NCBI GenBank assembly: GCA_002315505.1
Contig: DCGX01000054.1
Span: forward strand, 1 to 6,581
Direction of reading: 5' to 3'
Length of the DNA stretch: 6,581 nucleotides
Source: Ruminococcaceae bacterium UBA1767
GTDB taxonomy: Bacteria; Bacillota; Clostridia; Oscillospirales; Acutalibacteraceae
Shown here: positions 1 through 5,640 of the stretch, one piece after another
Numbering within the stretch: the first letter of the stretch is position 1
Layout of the letters: the number at the start of each line of letters is the position of its first letter
Program-made: the position numbers and the translations under genes
The notes under the pieces: model-generated
Databases searched by the model: none
Seen by the model: only the letters and a program-made list of their open reading frames with translations
What the model was told of the DNA's origin: nothing

Positions 1-24
1 CTCTGCCAACTGAGCTAATGAATC
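1..24 (-). tRNA. tRNA 5' end, probably tRNA-Lys (partial)
   Basis: Read on the minus strand, this is the first 24 nucleotides of a tRNA. There is a seven-base acceptor strand GATTCAT, then T8-A9, the D-stem GCTC, the D-loop AGTTGGCA with the conserved A14 and GG pair, and GAG, the start of the closing D-stem strand. The anticodon and everything 3' of it lie outside the window. The acceptor and D-arm resemble clostridial tRNA-Lys(UUU) as I remember it, but the identity is inference. A strong promoter lies 29 bp upstream, so this is probably the first gene of its transcript. Confidence 0.82.
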
Positions 25-52
25 AACTCGATGCGTTTTTTAACGCTTGAAT

Positions 53-81
53 ATAATATCTCATTTTTGACTAAAAGTCAA
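53..81 (-). promoter_or_regulatory. Sigma-A type promoter for the tRNA
   Basis: On the minus strand, TTGACT (76-81) and TATTAT (53-58) are separated by exactly 17 bp, close to the sigma-70/sigma-A consensus. Transcription would start near position 46, about 22 nt before the mature tRNA 5' end, leaving a short leader for RNase P to remove. The -35 hexamer is one arm of a small dyad, TTGACT-TTT-AGTCAA (67-81). Confidence 0.8.
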
Positions 82-110
82 GCATTTTTTGAAATTTTTT
101 ACGGCAGGCG

Positions 111-419
111 TTAATTATTACTATTTTCCTTCTTTTTTTCAAAAATATACTCTGCCGCACTCATCATATTATAAAGCTCTCCGACCGAACTATGCAAACC
201 GACCTCACCAAGCTCAACAATTTCATAAATAACCTCTTTTTTATAAGGCACCTCTGCACAAAGCTGTCTGCTGCATTTGTACATCATATTTAATTTAGTC
301 AGCTCATCCTCCGGCAAATCGTTCAATAAAGACTTATTCCTCTGAATTATTTTTTCAAATTCATTCGGTCTTTTCCCGAAGCTCATAAGCTCGTCAATTA
401 ATTCTTCTTTCAAGCTCAT
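111..419 (-). CDS. Small protein of unknown function (102 aa)
   Basis: I do not recognise this protein. It is 102 residues, soluble and highly charged, rich in Glu and Lys and probably mostly helical. It has no signal peptide, membrane segment or catalytic motif that I can see. It has two cysteines (about residues 49 and 54) and a lysine/asparagine-rich tail (EKKKENSNN). The start ATG at 419 has only a weak Shine-Dalgarno-like sequence (GAAG/GAG) but sits 2 nt after the stop of a tiny upstream ORF (422-514), so translational coupling is plausible. The gene lies downstream of the glnA terminator; I see no strong promoter of its own, so expression may depend on read-through. No terminator is evident before the tRNA promoter. 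Codon use looks coding, and no overlapping frame competes. Confidence 0.6.
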   Translation of the reverse strand: MSLKEELIDELMSFGKRPNEFEKIIQRNKSLLNDLPEDELTKLNMMYKCSRQLCAEVPYKKEVIYEIVELGEVGLHSSVGELYNMMSAAEYIFEKKKENSNN

Positions 420-421
420 AA

Positions 422-514
422 TTACAACTCAACTTCAATATTGTACTGCGGAAGATATTCTCCCTTTGCAAAATTTCTTACCTTGAAAACAACCTTGCTC
501 CCGTAAATCTCCAT
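422..514 (-). CDS. Possible 30-aa small ORF, coupled to the 102-aa gene
   Basis: This frame encodes 30 residues starting MEIYGSKVVFKV and ending IEVEL, with a protein-like mix of residues. Its ATG overlaps the stop of a seven-codon ORF (514-537) as TAATG, and its own TAA is followed 2 nt later by the ATG of the 102-aa gene, the spacing seen in coupled operon genes. The same frame stays open upstream to an ATG at 565, which would give 47 residues (MCGLLFRRIYDNGIGLV then this segment). That ATG lies inside the glnA terminator hairpin and has no Shine-Dalgarno, so I prefer the short form. It could instead be the remnant of a longer gene damaged by a frameshift. No family recognised. Confidence 0.35.
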   Translation of the reverse strand: MEIYGSKVVFKVRNFAKGEYLPQYNIEVEL

Positions 515-537
515 TACAAGTCCAATGCCGTTGTCAT
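514..537 (-). CDS. Possible 7-codon leader ORF with strong RBS
   Basis: An AGGAG ribosome binding site, 5 nt before an ATG, precedes a seven-residue ORF, MTTALDL, which ends in TAA overlapping the next ATG (TAATG). This is the only good Shine-Dalgarno in the gap between glnA and the 102-aa gene. It sits directly after the T-tract of the glnA terminator. It may load ribosomes that reinitiate on the following 30-aa and 102-aa ORFs. Alternatively it marks the original start of a gene now shifted out of frame. Only the sequence arrangement supports it. Confidence 0.25.
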   Translation of the reverse strand: MTTALDL

Positions 538-545
538 AAATTCTC

Positions 546-575
546 CTAAAAAGTAAACCGCACATCGCTGTGCGG
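546..575 (-). terminator. Rho-independent terminator of glnA
   Basis: On the minus strand, 7 nt after the glnA stop, CCGCACA-GCGA-TGTGCGG forms a perfect 7-bp GC-rich stem with a four-base loop (558-575). It is followed by TTTACTTTTT (548-557). The T-tract is interrupted by AC, so some read-through into the downstream small genes is possible. Confidence 0.85.
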
Positions 576-582
576 TATAATT

Positions 583-1920
583 TTAATATTTTGCAAGGTA
601 GTTATCAATTTCCCACTGAGAAACACTTGTACGATAGCTGTCCCATTCACGGCGTTTTGCTTCAATGAACTTTGAATAAACGTGCTCACCGAGTGCATTC
701 TTAACGAAGTCGCTTGCTTCAAATGCATCAACAGCATCCTCAAGAGTACCCGGAAGTGACTGAATACCTGCTTCATTTCTTTCTTCGATGCTCATATCAA
801 AGATGTTCTTAACGGTTGACTCAGGAGGCATAAGTCCTCTTTCAATTCCGTCAAGACCTGCAAGAAGGCAAAGTGCCATTTCAAGATACGGATTACAGGA
901 CGGGTCTGCGCTGCGAAGCTCAACTCTTGTGCCCTTACCTCTTGATTTCGGAACACGGATAAGAGCTGAACGGTTTGAAGCTGACCATGCGATATAAACA
1001 GGTGCTTCATAGCCCGGAACAAGACGCTTATATGAGTTAACAAGCGGATTGTTGACAGCGGTTGTAGCCTTAATGTGCTCCATAATACCTGCGATGAACT
1101 GAAGTGCGGTCTTTGAAAGTCCGTACTGACCGTCCGGGTCACAGAAAACATTGTTGCCATCCTTGTCGAAAAGTGACATATTTGTGTGCATACCCGAGCC
1201 GGCGATACCGTAAATCGGCTTCGGAAGGAAGGTTGCATACAAGCCGTGCTTCTGTGCATACTTTTTAACAACATACTTGAAGGTCATAACCTTATCAGCT
1301 ACATCAAGAACATCACCGTACTTGAAGTCAATTTCGTGCTGACCTTCTGCGCACTCATGATGTGATGCTTCAATCTCGAAGCCCATATTCTCAAGTGCGA
1401 TACAGATATCTCTACGGCAGTTTCCACCGAGGTCTACATTGTCAAGGTCGAAATAACCGCCCTTGTCGTGAGTCTTGGTAGTCGGTCTGCCCTCTTCGTC
1501 CACATAGAAAAGGAAGAATTCAAGCTCAGGTCCGACATTGAATTTATATCCCATATCCTCAGCCTTCTGAATTGCACGCTTGAGAACATTTCTCGGGTCA
1601 CCGATAAACGGAGTTCTGTCGGAGCAGTAAACATCGCAGATAAGTCTTGCAGTTGTACCTTCCTTGCCGTAATCCCATGGCAAAACCGTAAAGGAATCAT
1701 AGTCAGGGTACAGGTACATATCAGACTCCTCGATTCTTACGAAGCCCTCGATTGAAGAGCCGTCTGTCATGCAATCATTGTCAAGAGCCTTTTCAAGCTG
1801 ATTAACCGTAATTGCAACATTTTTCATACAACCGAGAATATCTGTAAATTGAAGACGGACAAAGCGAACGTTCTGTTCCTTAGCCATTCTCAAGATATCT
1901 TCCTTTGTGTATTTTCCCAT
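583..1920 (-). CDS. glnA: Glutamine synthetase, type I (GSI-alpha)
   Basis: The 445-aa protein makes glutamine from glutamate, ammonia and ATP in the cytoplasm as a dodecamer; B. subtilis GlnA has 444 residues. Visible motifs are the beta-Grasp N-domain with DGSSIEGF (53-60), NVGPELEFF (128-136), HHECAEGQHEID (187-198), GSGMHTNMS (241-249), NPLVNSYKRLVPGYEAP (291-307) and the C-terminal RVELRSAD (332-339). Metal ligands Glu132, Glu134, Glu189, Glu196, His245 and Glu334 are all present. Arg62, the residue linked to feedback inhibition in the Bacillus enzyme, is kept at the same number. Where adenylylated GSI-beta enzymes carry the target Tyr, this protein has NIFDMS, so adenylylation control is not expected. 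I chose ATG 1920, with AGAGAGG 7 nt upstream; the longer in-frame GTG start at 1938 would translate through that ribosome binding site. Confidence 0.97.
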   Translation of the reverse strand: MGKYTKEDILRMAKEQNVRFVRLQFTDILGCMKNVAITVNQLEKALDNDCMTDGSSIEGFVRIEESDMYLYPDYDSFTVLPWDYGKEGTTARLICDVYCSDRTPFIGDPRNVLKRAIQKAEDMGYKFNVGPELEFFLFYVDEEGRPTTKTHDKGGYFDLDNVDLGGNCRRDICIALENMGFEIEASHHECAEGQHEIDFKYGDVLDVADKVMTFKYVVKKYAQKHGLYATFLPKPIYGIAGSGMHTNMSLFDKDGNNVFCDPDGQYGLSKTALQFIAGIMEHIKATTAVNNPLVNSYKRLVPGYEAPVYIAWSASNRSALIRVPKSRGKGTRVELRSADPSCNPYLEMALCLLAGLDGIERGLMPPESTVKNIFDMSIEERNEAGIQSLPGTLEDAVDAFEASDFVKNALGEHVYSKFIEAKRREWDSYRTSVSQWEIDNYLAKY

Positions 1921-1927
1921 AAAATTA

Positions 1928-1934
1928 CCTCTCT
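1928..1934 (-). promoter_or_regulatory. Ribosome binding site deciding the glnA start
   Basis: AGAGAGG on the minus strand lies 7 nt before ATG 1920. Its position rules in favour of this ATG and against the in-frame GTG at 1938, which is upstream of it. Confidence 0.75.
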
Positions 1935-1941
1935 TCACAAA

Positions 1942-1958
1942 TGTAATAATTTATTATA
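1942..1958. promoter_or_regulatory. Possible GlnR/TnrA-like operator at glnA
   Basis: The plus-strand sequence TGTAATAATTTATTATA matches the Bacillus GlnR/TnrA box TGTNANAWWWTNTNACA at 11 of 12 specified positions; only the C near the end is T. It covers the -10 box and the predicted start site, where a repressor would block transcription. The match is very AT-rich and shares six bases with TATAAT, so chance is a real possibility. GlnR is best known from Bacilli and may be absent here. Confidence 0.3.
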
Positions 1959-1981
1959 CTGCAATATTAAAGTGTTGTCAA
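1953..1981 (-). promoter_or_regulatory. Perfect-consensus promoter of glnA
   Basis: On the minus strand, TTGACA (1976-1981) and TATAAT (1953-1958) are separated by 17 bp: both hexamers and the spacing match the sigma-A consensus exactly. The -35 box starts at the base immediately after the yfbR TAG stop (1982-1984). Transcription would start near 1946, giving a 5' leader of about 26 nt, too short for a riboswitch or attenuator. Such a strong core promoter usually needs repression to be regulated; see the GlnR/TnrA-like site at 1942-1958. Confidence 0.9.
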
Positions 1982-2569
1982 CTAATTCATTTCATCAAGT
2001 GTCAAAGAATAGCTGTCAAGAAAATCATCAATAAAGCTCTGTACCTCGGGCATCTCAATTTCCTTCAATGACTCGAGATTTGACTTTGCGGCTTTAATAA
2101 AGTCACTGTTGCCTGCTTTTTCTTCTTCAAGGCATTTTGTGTATGCGCTGATTTTGTCGGCAGCCTTTACGAATTTCCAGAGCTGTCTGTCCTCTTCCTG
2201 CTTGAAGAAAAACGGCTTGTATTCCTCACGGATATCCTCGGGAATCATCTCAAGTAACGCGTTGCAGGCATCGTCCTCAACCTGGTCATAGGCTTCTTTA
2301 ATCTGCTTGCTGTAATACTTGACGGGTGTCGGCATATCACCTGTTATGATTTCGGGAGCGTCGTGGAAAACTCCGAGTACCGCCGCTCTTTCAGCGTTGA
2401 CATTTCCGCCGAAACGAGTATTGTGGATAACTGCGAGTGCGTGTGCGATTTTAGCGACCTCAAGAGAGTGCTCGCTGATGTTTTCTATATGTGTATTTTT
2501 CATCAATGCCCATCGGTTGATATATTTCATTCGTGAAAGCATTGCAAAAAAGTGATATTTTTTCTTCAT
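1982..2569 (-). CDS. yfbR: 5'-deoxynucleotidase, YfbR-type HD-domain phosphohydrolase
   Basis: The 195-aa protein matches E. coli YfbR along its length as I remember that sequence. YfbR removes the 5' phosphate from deoxyribonucleoside monophosphates and helps balance dNTP pools. Shared blocks are HFFAMLSRMKYINRW (6-20), ENISEHSLEVA (29-39), FGGNVNAERAAVL (53-65), FHDAPEIITGDMPTPVKYY (68-86), AADKISAYTKCLEE (136-149) and a C-terminal SLTLDEMN. The HD metal site is intact: His34, His69-Asp70 and Asp138, with Glu73 as the probable catalytic acid and Arg19-Trp20 in the substrate pocket, each one residue higher than in E. coli. An AAAGGAGG ribosome binding site lies 8 nt before ATG 2569, preceded by a clear promoter. 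The gene is divergent from the yhaM-like gene and upstream of glnA on the same strand; read-through into glnA is possible. Confidence 0.94.
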   Translation of the reverse strand: MKKKYHFFAMLSRMKYINRWALMKNTHIENISEHSLEVAKIAHALAVIHNTRFGGNVNAERAAVLGVFHDAPEIITGDMPTPVKYYSKQIKEAYDQVEDDACNALLEMIPEDIREEYKPFFFKQEEDRQLWKFVKAADKISAYTKCLEEEKAGNSDFIKAAKSNLESLKEIEMPEVQSFIDDFLDSYSLTLDEMN

Positions 2570-2577
2570 GGCAATAT

Positions 2578-2585
2578 CCTCCTTT
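2578..2585 (-). promoter_or_regulatory. Full-length ribosome binding site of yfbR
   Basis: AAAGGAGG on the minus strand is a near-complete match to the 16S rRNA anti-Shine-Dalgarno and sits 8 nt before ATG 2569, fixing the start. Confidence 0.85.
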
Positions 2586-2595
2586 GGATATTAAA

Positions 2596-2624
2596 ATTTT
2601 ATCATACCAATATATTATTTGCAA
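2596..2624 (-). promoter_or_regulatory. Promoter of yfbR
   Basis: On the minus strand, TTGCAA (2619-2624) and TAAAAT (2596-2601) are separated by 17 bp, with TGA directly before the -10 box forming an extended -10. The start would be near 2589, about 20 nt before the yfbR ATG. It is divergent from, but does not overlap, the yhaM promoter. Confidence 0.75.
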
Positions 2625-2652
2625 GAAAAATCTTTAATTTACTGCATATCTA

Positions 2653-2661
2653 TGCTATAAT
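2653..2661 (+). promoter_or_regulatory. Extended -10 promoter of the yhaM-prmA-SGNH operon
   Basis: TGCTATAAT is a perfect -10 hexamer (2656-2661) with the TGn extension. The best -35 candidate at 17-bp spacing, TTTAAT (2633-2638), is weak, which fits an extended -10 promoter. The start would be near 2668, about 25 nt before the ATG at 2693. A small dyad, GCATA-TC-TATGC (2644-2655), overlaps the extension; whether anything binds it is unknown. Confidence 0.7.
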
Positions 2662-2692
2662 GAATATATATGTTTGTCTAAGGAGAAAATTT

Positions 2693-3673
2693 ATGAATTT
2701 TACAAAAATAAATAACAGTGATACAGTTGACGGCTTTTGTCTTATCAAAACGCTTGAGCTGAAAAAGACTGCAAAAGGCTCGGAATATCTTGATATGGTT
2801 GTGACGGATTCCTCGGGTGAAATCGGTGCAAAGCTATGGAATTACAATGCCGATATGCATTCATGGGTATCTGAAAATGCACTTGTAAAAATTCGGGGTA
2901 GCATTTCTCTTTTTAACGATATGCCACAGCTTCGTGTCGAAAGAATTCGTCCCGTACTTGAATCCGACGGAGTAAAAATCGAGGATTTTGTACCAAGTGC
3001 AGATTATTCTGGCGAAGAAATGTATGCAACAATTCTCGGAATTGTCAACGGCTTTGAAAATGAACAGCTTAAAAAACTCGTTTTAAAAATTCTCGACATC
3101 AACAAGGAGCAAATGCTTTACTGGCCTGCCGCATTCAAACTCCACCACGCAATCAGAGGTGGACTTCTCTACCACACCTTGTCGATTCTCCGACTTGCAC
3201 AGAGTGTTGCCGAGATTTATCCGTGCATTGAAAAGGATTTGCTTTTCAGCGGAGTTATTCTTCACGATGTTGCGAAAATCAACGAATTTGAGGTTTCATC
3301 GGCAGGTGTTGTATCCGGCTATACGGTTGAAGGTACACTTATCGGTCACCTTGTCAAGGGTGCAATGGGTATCAGCAAAATCGGTGAAGAATTGGGAATC
3401 GACCATGAGCTGCTCGTACTCGTTGAGCATATGGTGCTTTCCCACCACGGCGAGCCCGATTTCGGTGCGGCAGTAAGACCGATGTTCTTAGAGGCAGAGA
3501 TTCTCTCCGAGCTTGACCTGATGGACGCAAGAATTTATGAAATGTCACAGGCAATCTCTCAGACTCAGCCGGGAGAATTCACTCCACGTCAGTGGGCACT
3601 TGACAACAGAAAGCTCTACAATCATGGCTTAAAAGAAATTAAACCCGAAGCAAAATTACTGGATGGTGAATAA
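2693..3673 (+). CDS. yhaM: YhaM-family 3'-5' exonuclease (OB-fold plus HD domain)
   Basis: The 326-aa protein has the two-domain layout of B. subtilis YhaM (about 314 aa), a cytoplasmic metal-dependent 3'-5' exonuclease acting on RNA and single-stranded DNA. Residues about 10-90 form an OB-fold nucleic-acid binding domain (VDGFCLIK, GEIGAKLW, LRVERIRP). Residues about 140-310 form the HD domain: GGLLYHT with His161, ILHDVAKI with His191-Asp192, YTVEGTLIGH with His219, EHMVLSHHGEP with His246 and His251-His252, EAEILSELDLMDAR with Asp275 and Asp278, then PGEFTPRQWALDNRKLY. I start at ATG 2693 because AAGGAG lies 7 nt before it; the frame is open back to 2552, but that extension includes the promoter and is AT-rich non-coding sequence. 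This is the first gene of a three-gene operon. The substrate is inferred from the family. Confidence 0.9.
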   Translation: MNFTKINNSDTVDGFCLIKTLELKKTAKGSEYLDMVVTDSSGEIGAKLWNYNADMHSWVSENALVKIRGSISLFNDMPQLRVERIRPVLESDGVKIEDFVPSADYSGEEMYATILGIVNGFENEQLKKLVLKILDINKEQMLYWPAAFKLHHAIRGGLLYHTLSILRLAQSVAEIYPCIEKDLLFSGVILHDVAKINEFEVSSAGVVSGYTVEGTLIGHLVKGAMGISKIGEELGIDHELLVLVEHMVLSHHGEPDFGAAVRPMFLEAEILSELDLMDARIYEMSQAISQTQPGEFTPRQWALDNRKLYNHGLKEIKPEAKLLDGE

Positions 3674-3676
3674 ATA

Positions 3677-4603
3677 ATGGACTGGACAGAAGTTAAAATA
3701 AACGTAAATGCCGCTGACGTCGAGCTTGCAGGCGACATTGCACAGATGGTTGTGCCGTACGGCATTTATATTGAGGATTACAGCGACCTTGAAGAGGCTG
3801 CATGGGAAATTGCACACATTGACCTTATTGACGAGAATTTACTCAAAAAAGACCGCACAAAGGCGGCCGTGCATATATACATTTCTCCCGAAGAAAATCC
3901 AAGCGAGGCAGTAGCTTTTCTTTCAGAGAGATACAATGCCGCAGGAATCAGGCACGAAATTGATTTGAGTGTTTGTAGAAATCAGGATTGGGAGAACAAC
4001 TGGAAGGAATATTTCAAGCCGATGGAGGTCGGAGAGAAGTTGCTCATCAGACCTGTATGGGATGACAATTACGATGCAAATGGCAGAACTGTTCTTGACA
4101 TTGAGCCCGGTCTTGCATTCGGAAGCGGCGGACACGATACAACCCGCCTTTGCCTTGAAACACTTGAAAAGCACATTGCTCCCGACACAGAATTGCTTGA
4201 CATCGGTTGCGGAAGCGGAATTCTCGGAATTGCAGGACTTTTGCTCGGTGCAAAGAATGCGACAGGCGTTGACATTGACGAGCTTGCAGTAAAAACAGCC
4301 ATTGAAAACGGCAGAATGAACGGCTTCAGCGAGCCGAAATTCACGGTTTTGCAGGGAAATCTTACTGACAAGGTGCACGGCAAATATGACGTTGTTGTGG
4401 CAAATATCGTTGCAGATATTATTGTTATGTTTACGGAAAATGTAGGTCAGTTCCTTAAGGAAGACGGACTTTACATTACATCGGGCATTATTGACACAAG
4501 AGAGCAGGACGTTCTCGACGCATTCGAGAAATACGGCTTTGAGGTTGTCGGCAGACACGAAAGCTGCGGATGGCTCTGCTTTGAAACGAGGTTAAAGAAA
4601 TAA
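3677..4603 (+). CDS. prmA: Ribosomal protein L11 methyltransferase
   Basis: The 308-aa protein is a full-length PrmA, which uses S-adenosylmethionine to methylate ribosomal protein L11 in the cytoplasm. The N-terminal substrate-recognition domain starts MDWTEVKINV and runs to about residue 100, followed by the linker with DWENNWKEYFKPMEVG (104-119) and IRPVW (124-128). The methyltransferase domain has FGSGGHDTT (148-156; E. coli has Pro at the Asp position), the SAM-binding loop LLDIGCGSGILGIAG (173-187), the acidic GVDID (197-201), and NIVAD (243-247), which corresponds to the catalytic-loop NxxA motif. It ends with the usual ESCGWLCF. The ATG is 3 nt after the upstream stop with GGTG as a weak ribosome binding site, so coupling is likely. 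In many Firmicutes rsmE follows prmA; here an SGNH hydrolase does. Confidence 0.95.
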   Translation: MDWTEVKINVNAADVELAGDIAQMVVPYGIYIEDYSDLEEAAWEIAHIDLIDENLLKKDRTKAAVHIYISPEENPSEAVAFLSERYNAAGIRHEIDLSVCRNQDWENNWKEYFKPMEVGEKLLIRPVWDDNYDANGRTVLDIEPGLAFGSGGHDTTRLCLETLEKHIAPDTELLDIGCGSGILGIAGLLLGAKNATGVDIDELAVKTAIENGRMNGFSEPKFTVLQGNLTDKVHGKYDVVVANIVADIIVMFTENVGQFLKEDGLYITSGIIDTREQDVLDAFEKYGFEVVGRHESCGWLCFETRLKK

Positions 4604-5325
4604 TGAAGCTCAATTCAGATGACATTGTTCTTTTTTCGGGTGACTCAATAACAGACGGCAACCGTGGTCATTCAATGGATTGCAATCACATTATGGGACA
4701 CGGCTATCAGTTCACCATTTCATCAAAGCTCGCACTTGAGAATTCCGCAACAATGCCGAAATTCTACAACAAGGGCTATTCAGGTGCAAGAATGTGCGAT
4801 TTGCTCGCCAAATGGCAGGAGGATGTTCTCGACATAAATCCAACTGTACTGAGCGTTCTTGCAGGCACAAACGACGGTCTTTCAGGATTTGTCAACAACC
4901 TTGACCCCGAGGTTGCCGCAAGAAATTACAAGACAAATCTCACCGAAGCATTAAAAGTGACTTGCGAATACATTCCCGACATAAAGATTGTGGTTTGTCA
5001 GCCGTTTTACTTTCCGATTTATGACAAGACAACGAGCTTTGATTTTGTTCCGCATCCGTACTGTGAGGAAAATCACGGCAGACCCGACAGAGACGAAACG
5101 AAGGAATGTATTGAGTACAGGCTCAAAGCAATGGATTTGATTTACAAGTACACCGAGCAGGTTGCAGACGAATACGCCGACGTTTATGTTCCGCTTTATG
5201 ACAGACTTGCAAAGGAAATTGAAAAGTCACGCACGGAATATATTATGTGGGACGGCACACATCCGACAATAGCAGGTCACGAGGTCATCGCACAGGAGTG
5301 GTTGAAGGCAACGGAAAAGTTGTAA
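4603..5325 (+). CDS. SGNH/GDSL-family hydrolase (putative esterase)
   Basis: The 240-aa protein has the SGNH hydrolase blocks. Block I is LFSGDSITDGN with nucleophile Ser15. Block II is the Gly of GYSGARMCDLL (58-68). Block III is LAGTND with Asn90. Block V is WDGTHPTIAGH, with Asp217 and His220 completing the triad. These enzymes cleave ester bonds, often removing acetyl groups from sugars or acyl chains from lipids; the substrate cannot be read from the sequence. There is no signal peptide or membrane segment, so it should act in the cytoplasm. That suggests intracellular deacetylation of imported sugars rather than attack on external polymer, but this is inference. Its ATG overlaps the prmA stop (TAATG), with GAGG 11 nt upstream, so translation is probably coupled. 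It is the last gene of the operon. Confidence 0.92.
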   Translation: MKLNSDDIVLFSGDSITDGNRGHSMDCNHIMGHGYQFTISSKLALENSATMPKFYNKGYSGARMCDLLAKWQEDVLDINPTVLSVLAGTNDGLSGFVNNLDPEVAARNYKTNLTEALKVTCEYIPDIKIVVCQPFYFPIYDKTTSFDFVPHPYCEENHGRPDRDETKECIEYRLKAMDLIYKYTEQVADEYADVYVPLYDRLAKEIEKSRTEYIMWDGTHPTIAGHEVIAQEWLKATEKL

Positions 5326-5362
5326 AAATTATTATTTGTATTGCCCCCTGCAAATCAAAATT

Positions 5363-5385
5363 GTAAACAAAAATCTTTTGTTTAC
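5363..5385. repeat. Perfect 10-bp hairpin after the SGNH gene
   Basis: GTAAACAAAA (5363-5372) and TTTTGTTTAC (5376-5385) are exact inverse complements around a three-base loop, ATC. The stem is AT-rich and no T-tract follows on the plus strand, so it is a poor terminator. It could protect the 3' end of the operon mRNA or belong to the repeat that begins 8 nt further on. Confidence 0.6.
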
Positions 5386-5393
5386 GGTAATAT

Positions 5394-5540
5394 GTAGTGG
5401 ACGATGCCCACATCGTCCAAAAAACAATGACGAAAGATTGTTCTGTTTTGTTTTCCTTTGATCCCTCAGTCACTTCGTGACAGCTCCCTTTTCCAAAGGA
5501 AACAGGAGCCTGAATGGACGATATGGGCATCGTCCACTAC
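5394..5540. repeat. 147-bp inverted-repeat element (MITE/REP-like)
   Basis: The ends, 5394-5419 and 5515-5540, are 26-bp inverted repeats matching at 25 of 26 positions. Each end also folds on itself: left TGGACGATG-CCCA-CATCGTCCA is a perfect 9-bp stem, the right copy has a 7-bp core. Between the ends are three more hairpins: AACAAT/ATTGTT (5423-5442), GTCAC-TTC-GTGAC (5469-5481), and GCTCC-CT-TTTCC-AAA-GGAAA-CA-GGAGC (two 5-bp stems, 5483-5509). An alternative 9-bp pairing joins 5452-5460 with 5494-5502. There is no credible coding sequence or obvious target-site duplication. From memory, intergenic repeats containing a GTCAC/GTGAC hairpin followed by AGCTCCC are common in gut Clostridia, but I cannot search. 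It could be a small non-autonomous mobile element or a REP-type dispersed repeat. Confidence 0.8.
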
Positions 5541-5544
5541 GAAA

Positions 5545-5559
5545 AACTTCAAAGAAGTT
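5545..5559. repeat. Small hairpin beside the 147-bp element
   Basis: AACTTC-AAA-GAAGTT is a perfect 6-bp stem with a three-base loop, starting 5 nt after the 147-bp element. CTAC (5537-5540) and GTAG (5561-5564) flank it and could extend the pairing. The remaining 80 bp up to the terminator at 5641 hold no gene or signal I can support. Confidence 0.45.
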
Positions 5560-5640
5560 GTAGGATAGAGCGTAATTGTGTATTGCTCCTGCTGTGATTT
5601 AGTTATGACAACCAATGACAGAAATTTATTAAAATGACAC

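Noticed and set aside
792..1274. Long open frames overlapping glnA on both strands, the largest being 160 aa
   Set aside because: They lie wholly inside a full-length, motif-complete glnA, have unlikely residue composition and no supporting ribosome binding sites; they are frame shadows.
1921..1938. GTG start giving GlnA six extra residues
   Set aside because: It would place the ribosome binding site AGAGAGG inside the coding region; ATG 1920 gives the family's usual length and keeps Arg62 numbering.
1921..1981. Glutamine riboswitch or attenuator upstream of glnA
   Set aside because: The promoter leaves only about 26 nt of leader, and no hairpin or glnA-RNA motif fits in that space.
2552..2692. 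N-terminal extension of the YhaM-like protein by 47 residues
   Set aside because: The extension is AT-rich, covers both divergent promoters and lies upstream of the AAGGAG site that serves ATG 2693; the family starts near that ATG.
3923..4558. A 211-aa open frame on the minus strand within prmA
   Set aside because: It is antisense to a clearly conserved prmA, lacks a ribosome binding site and promoter, and shows no recognisable motif.
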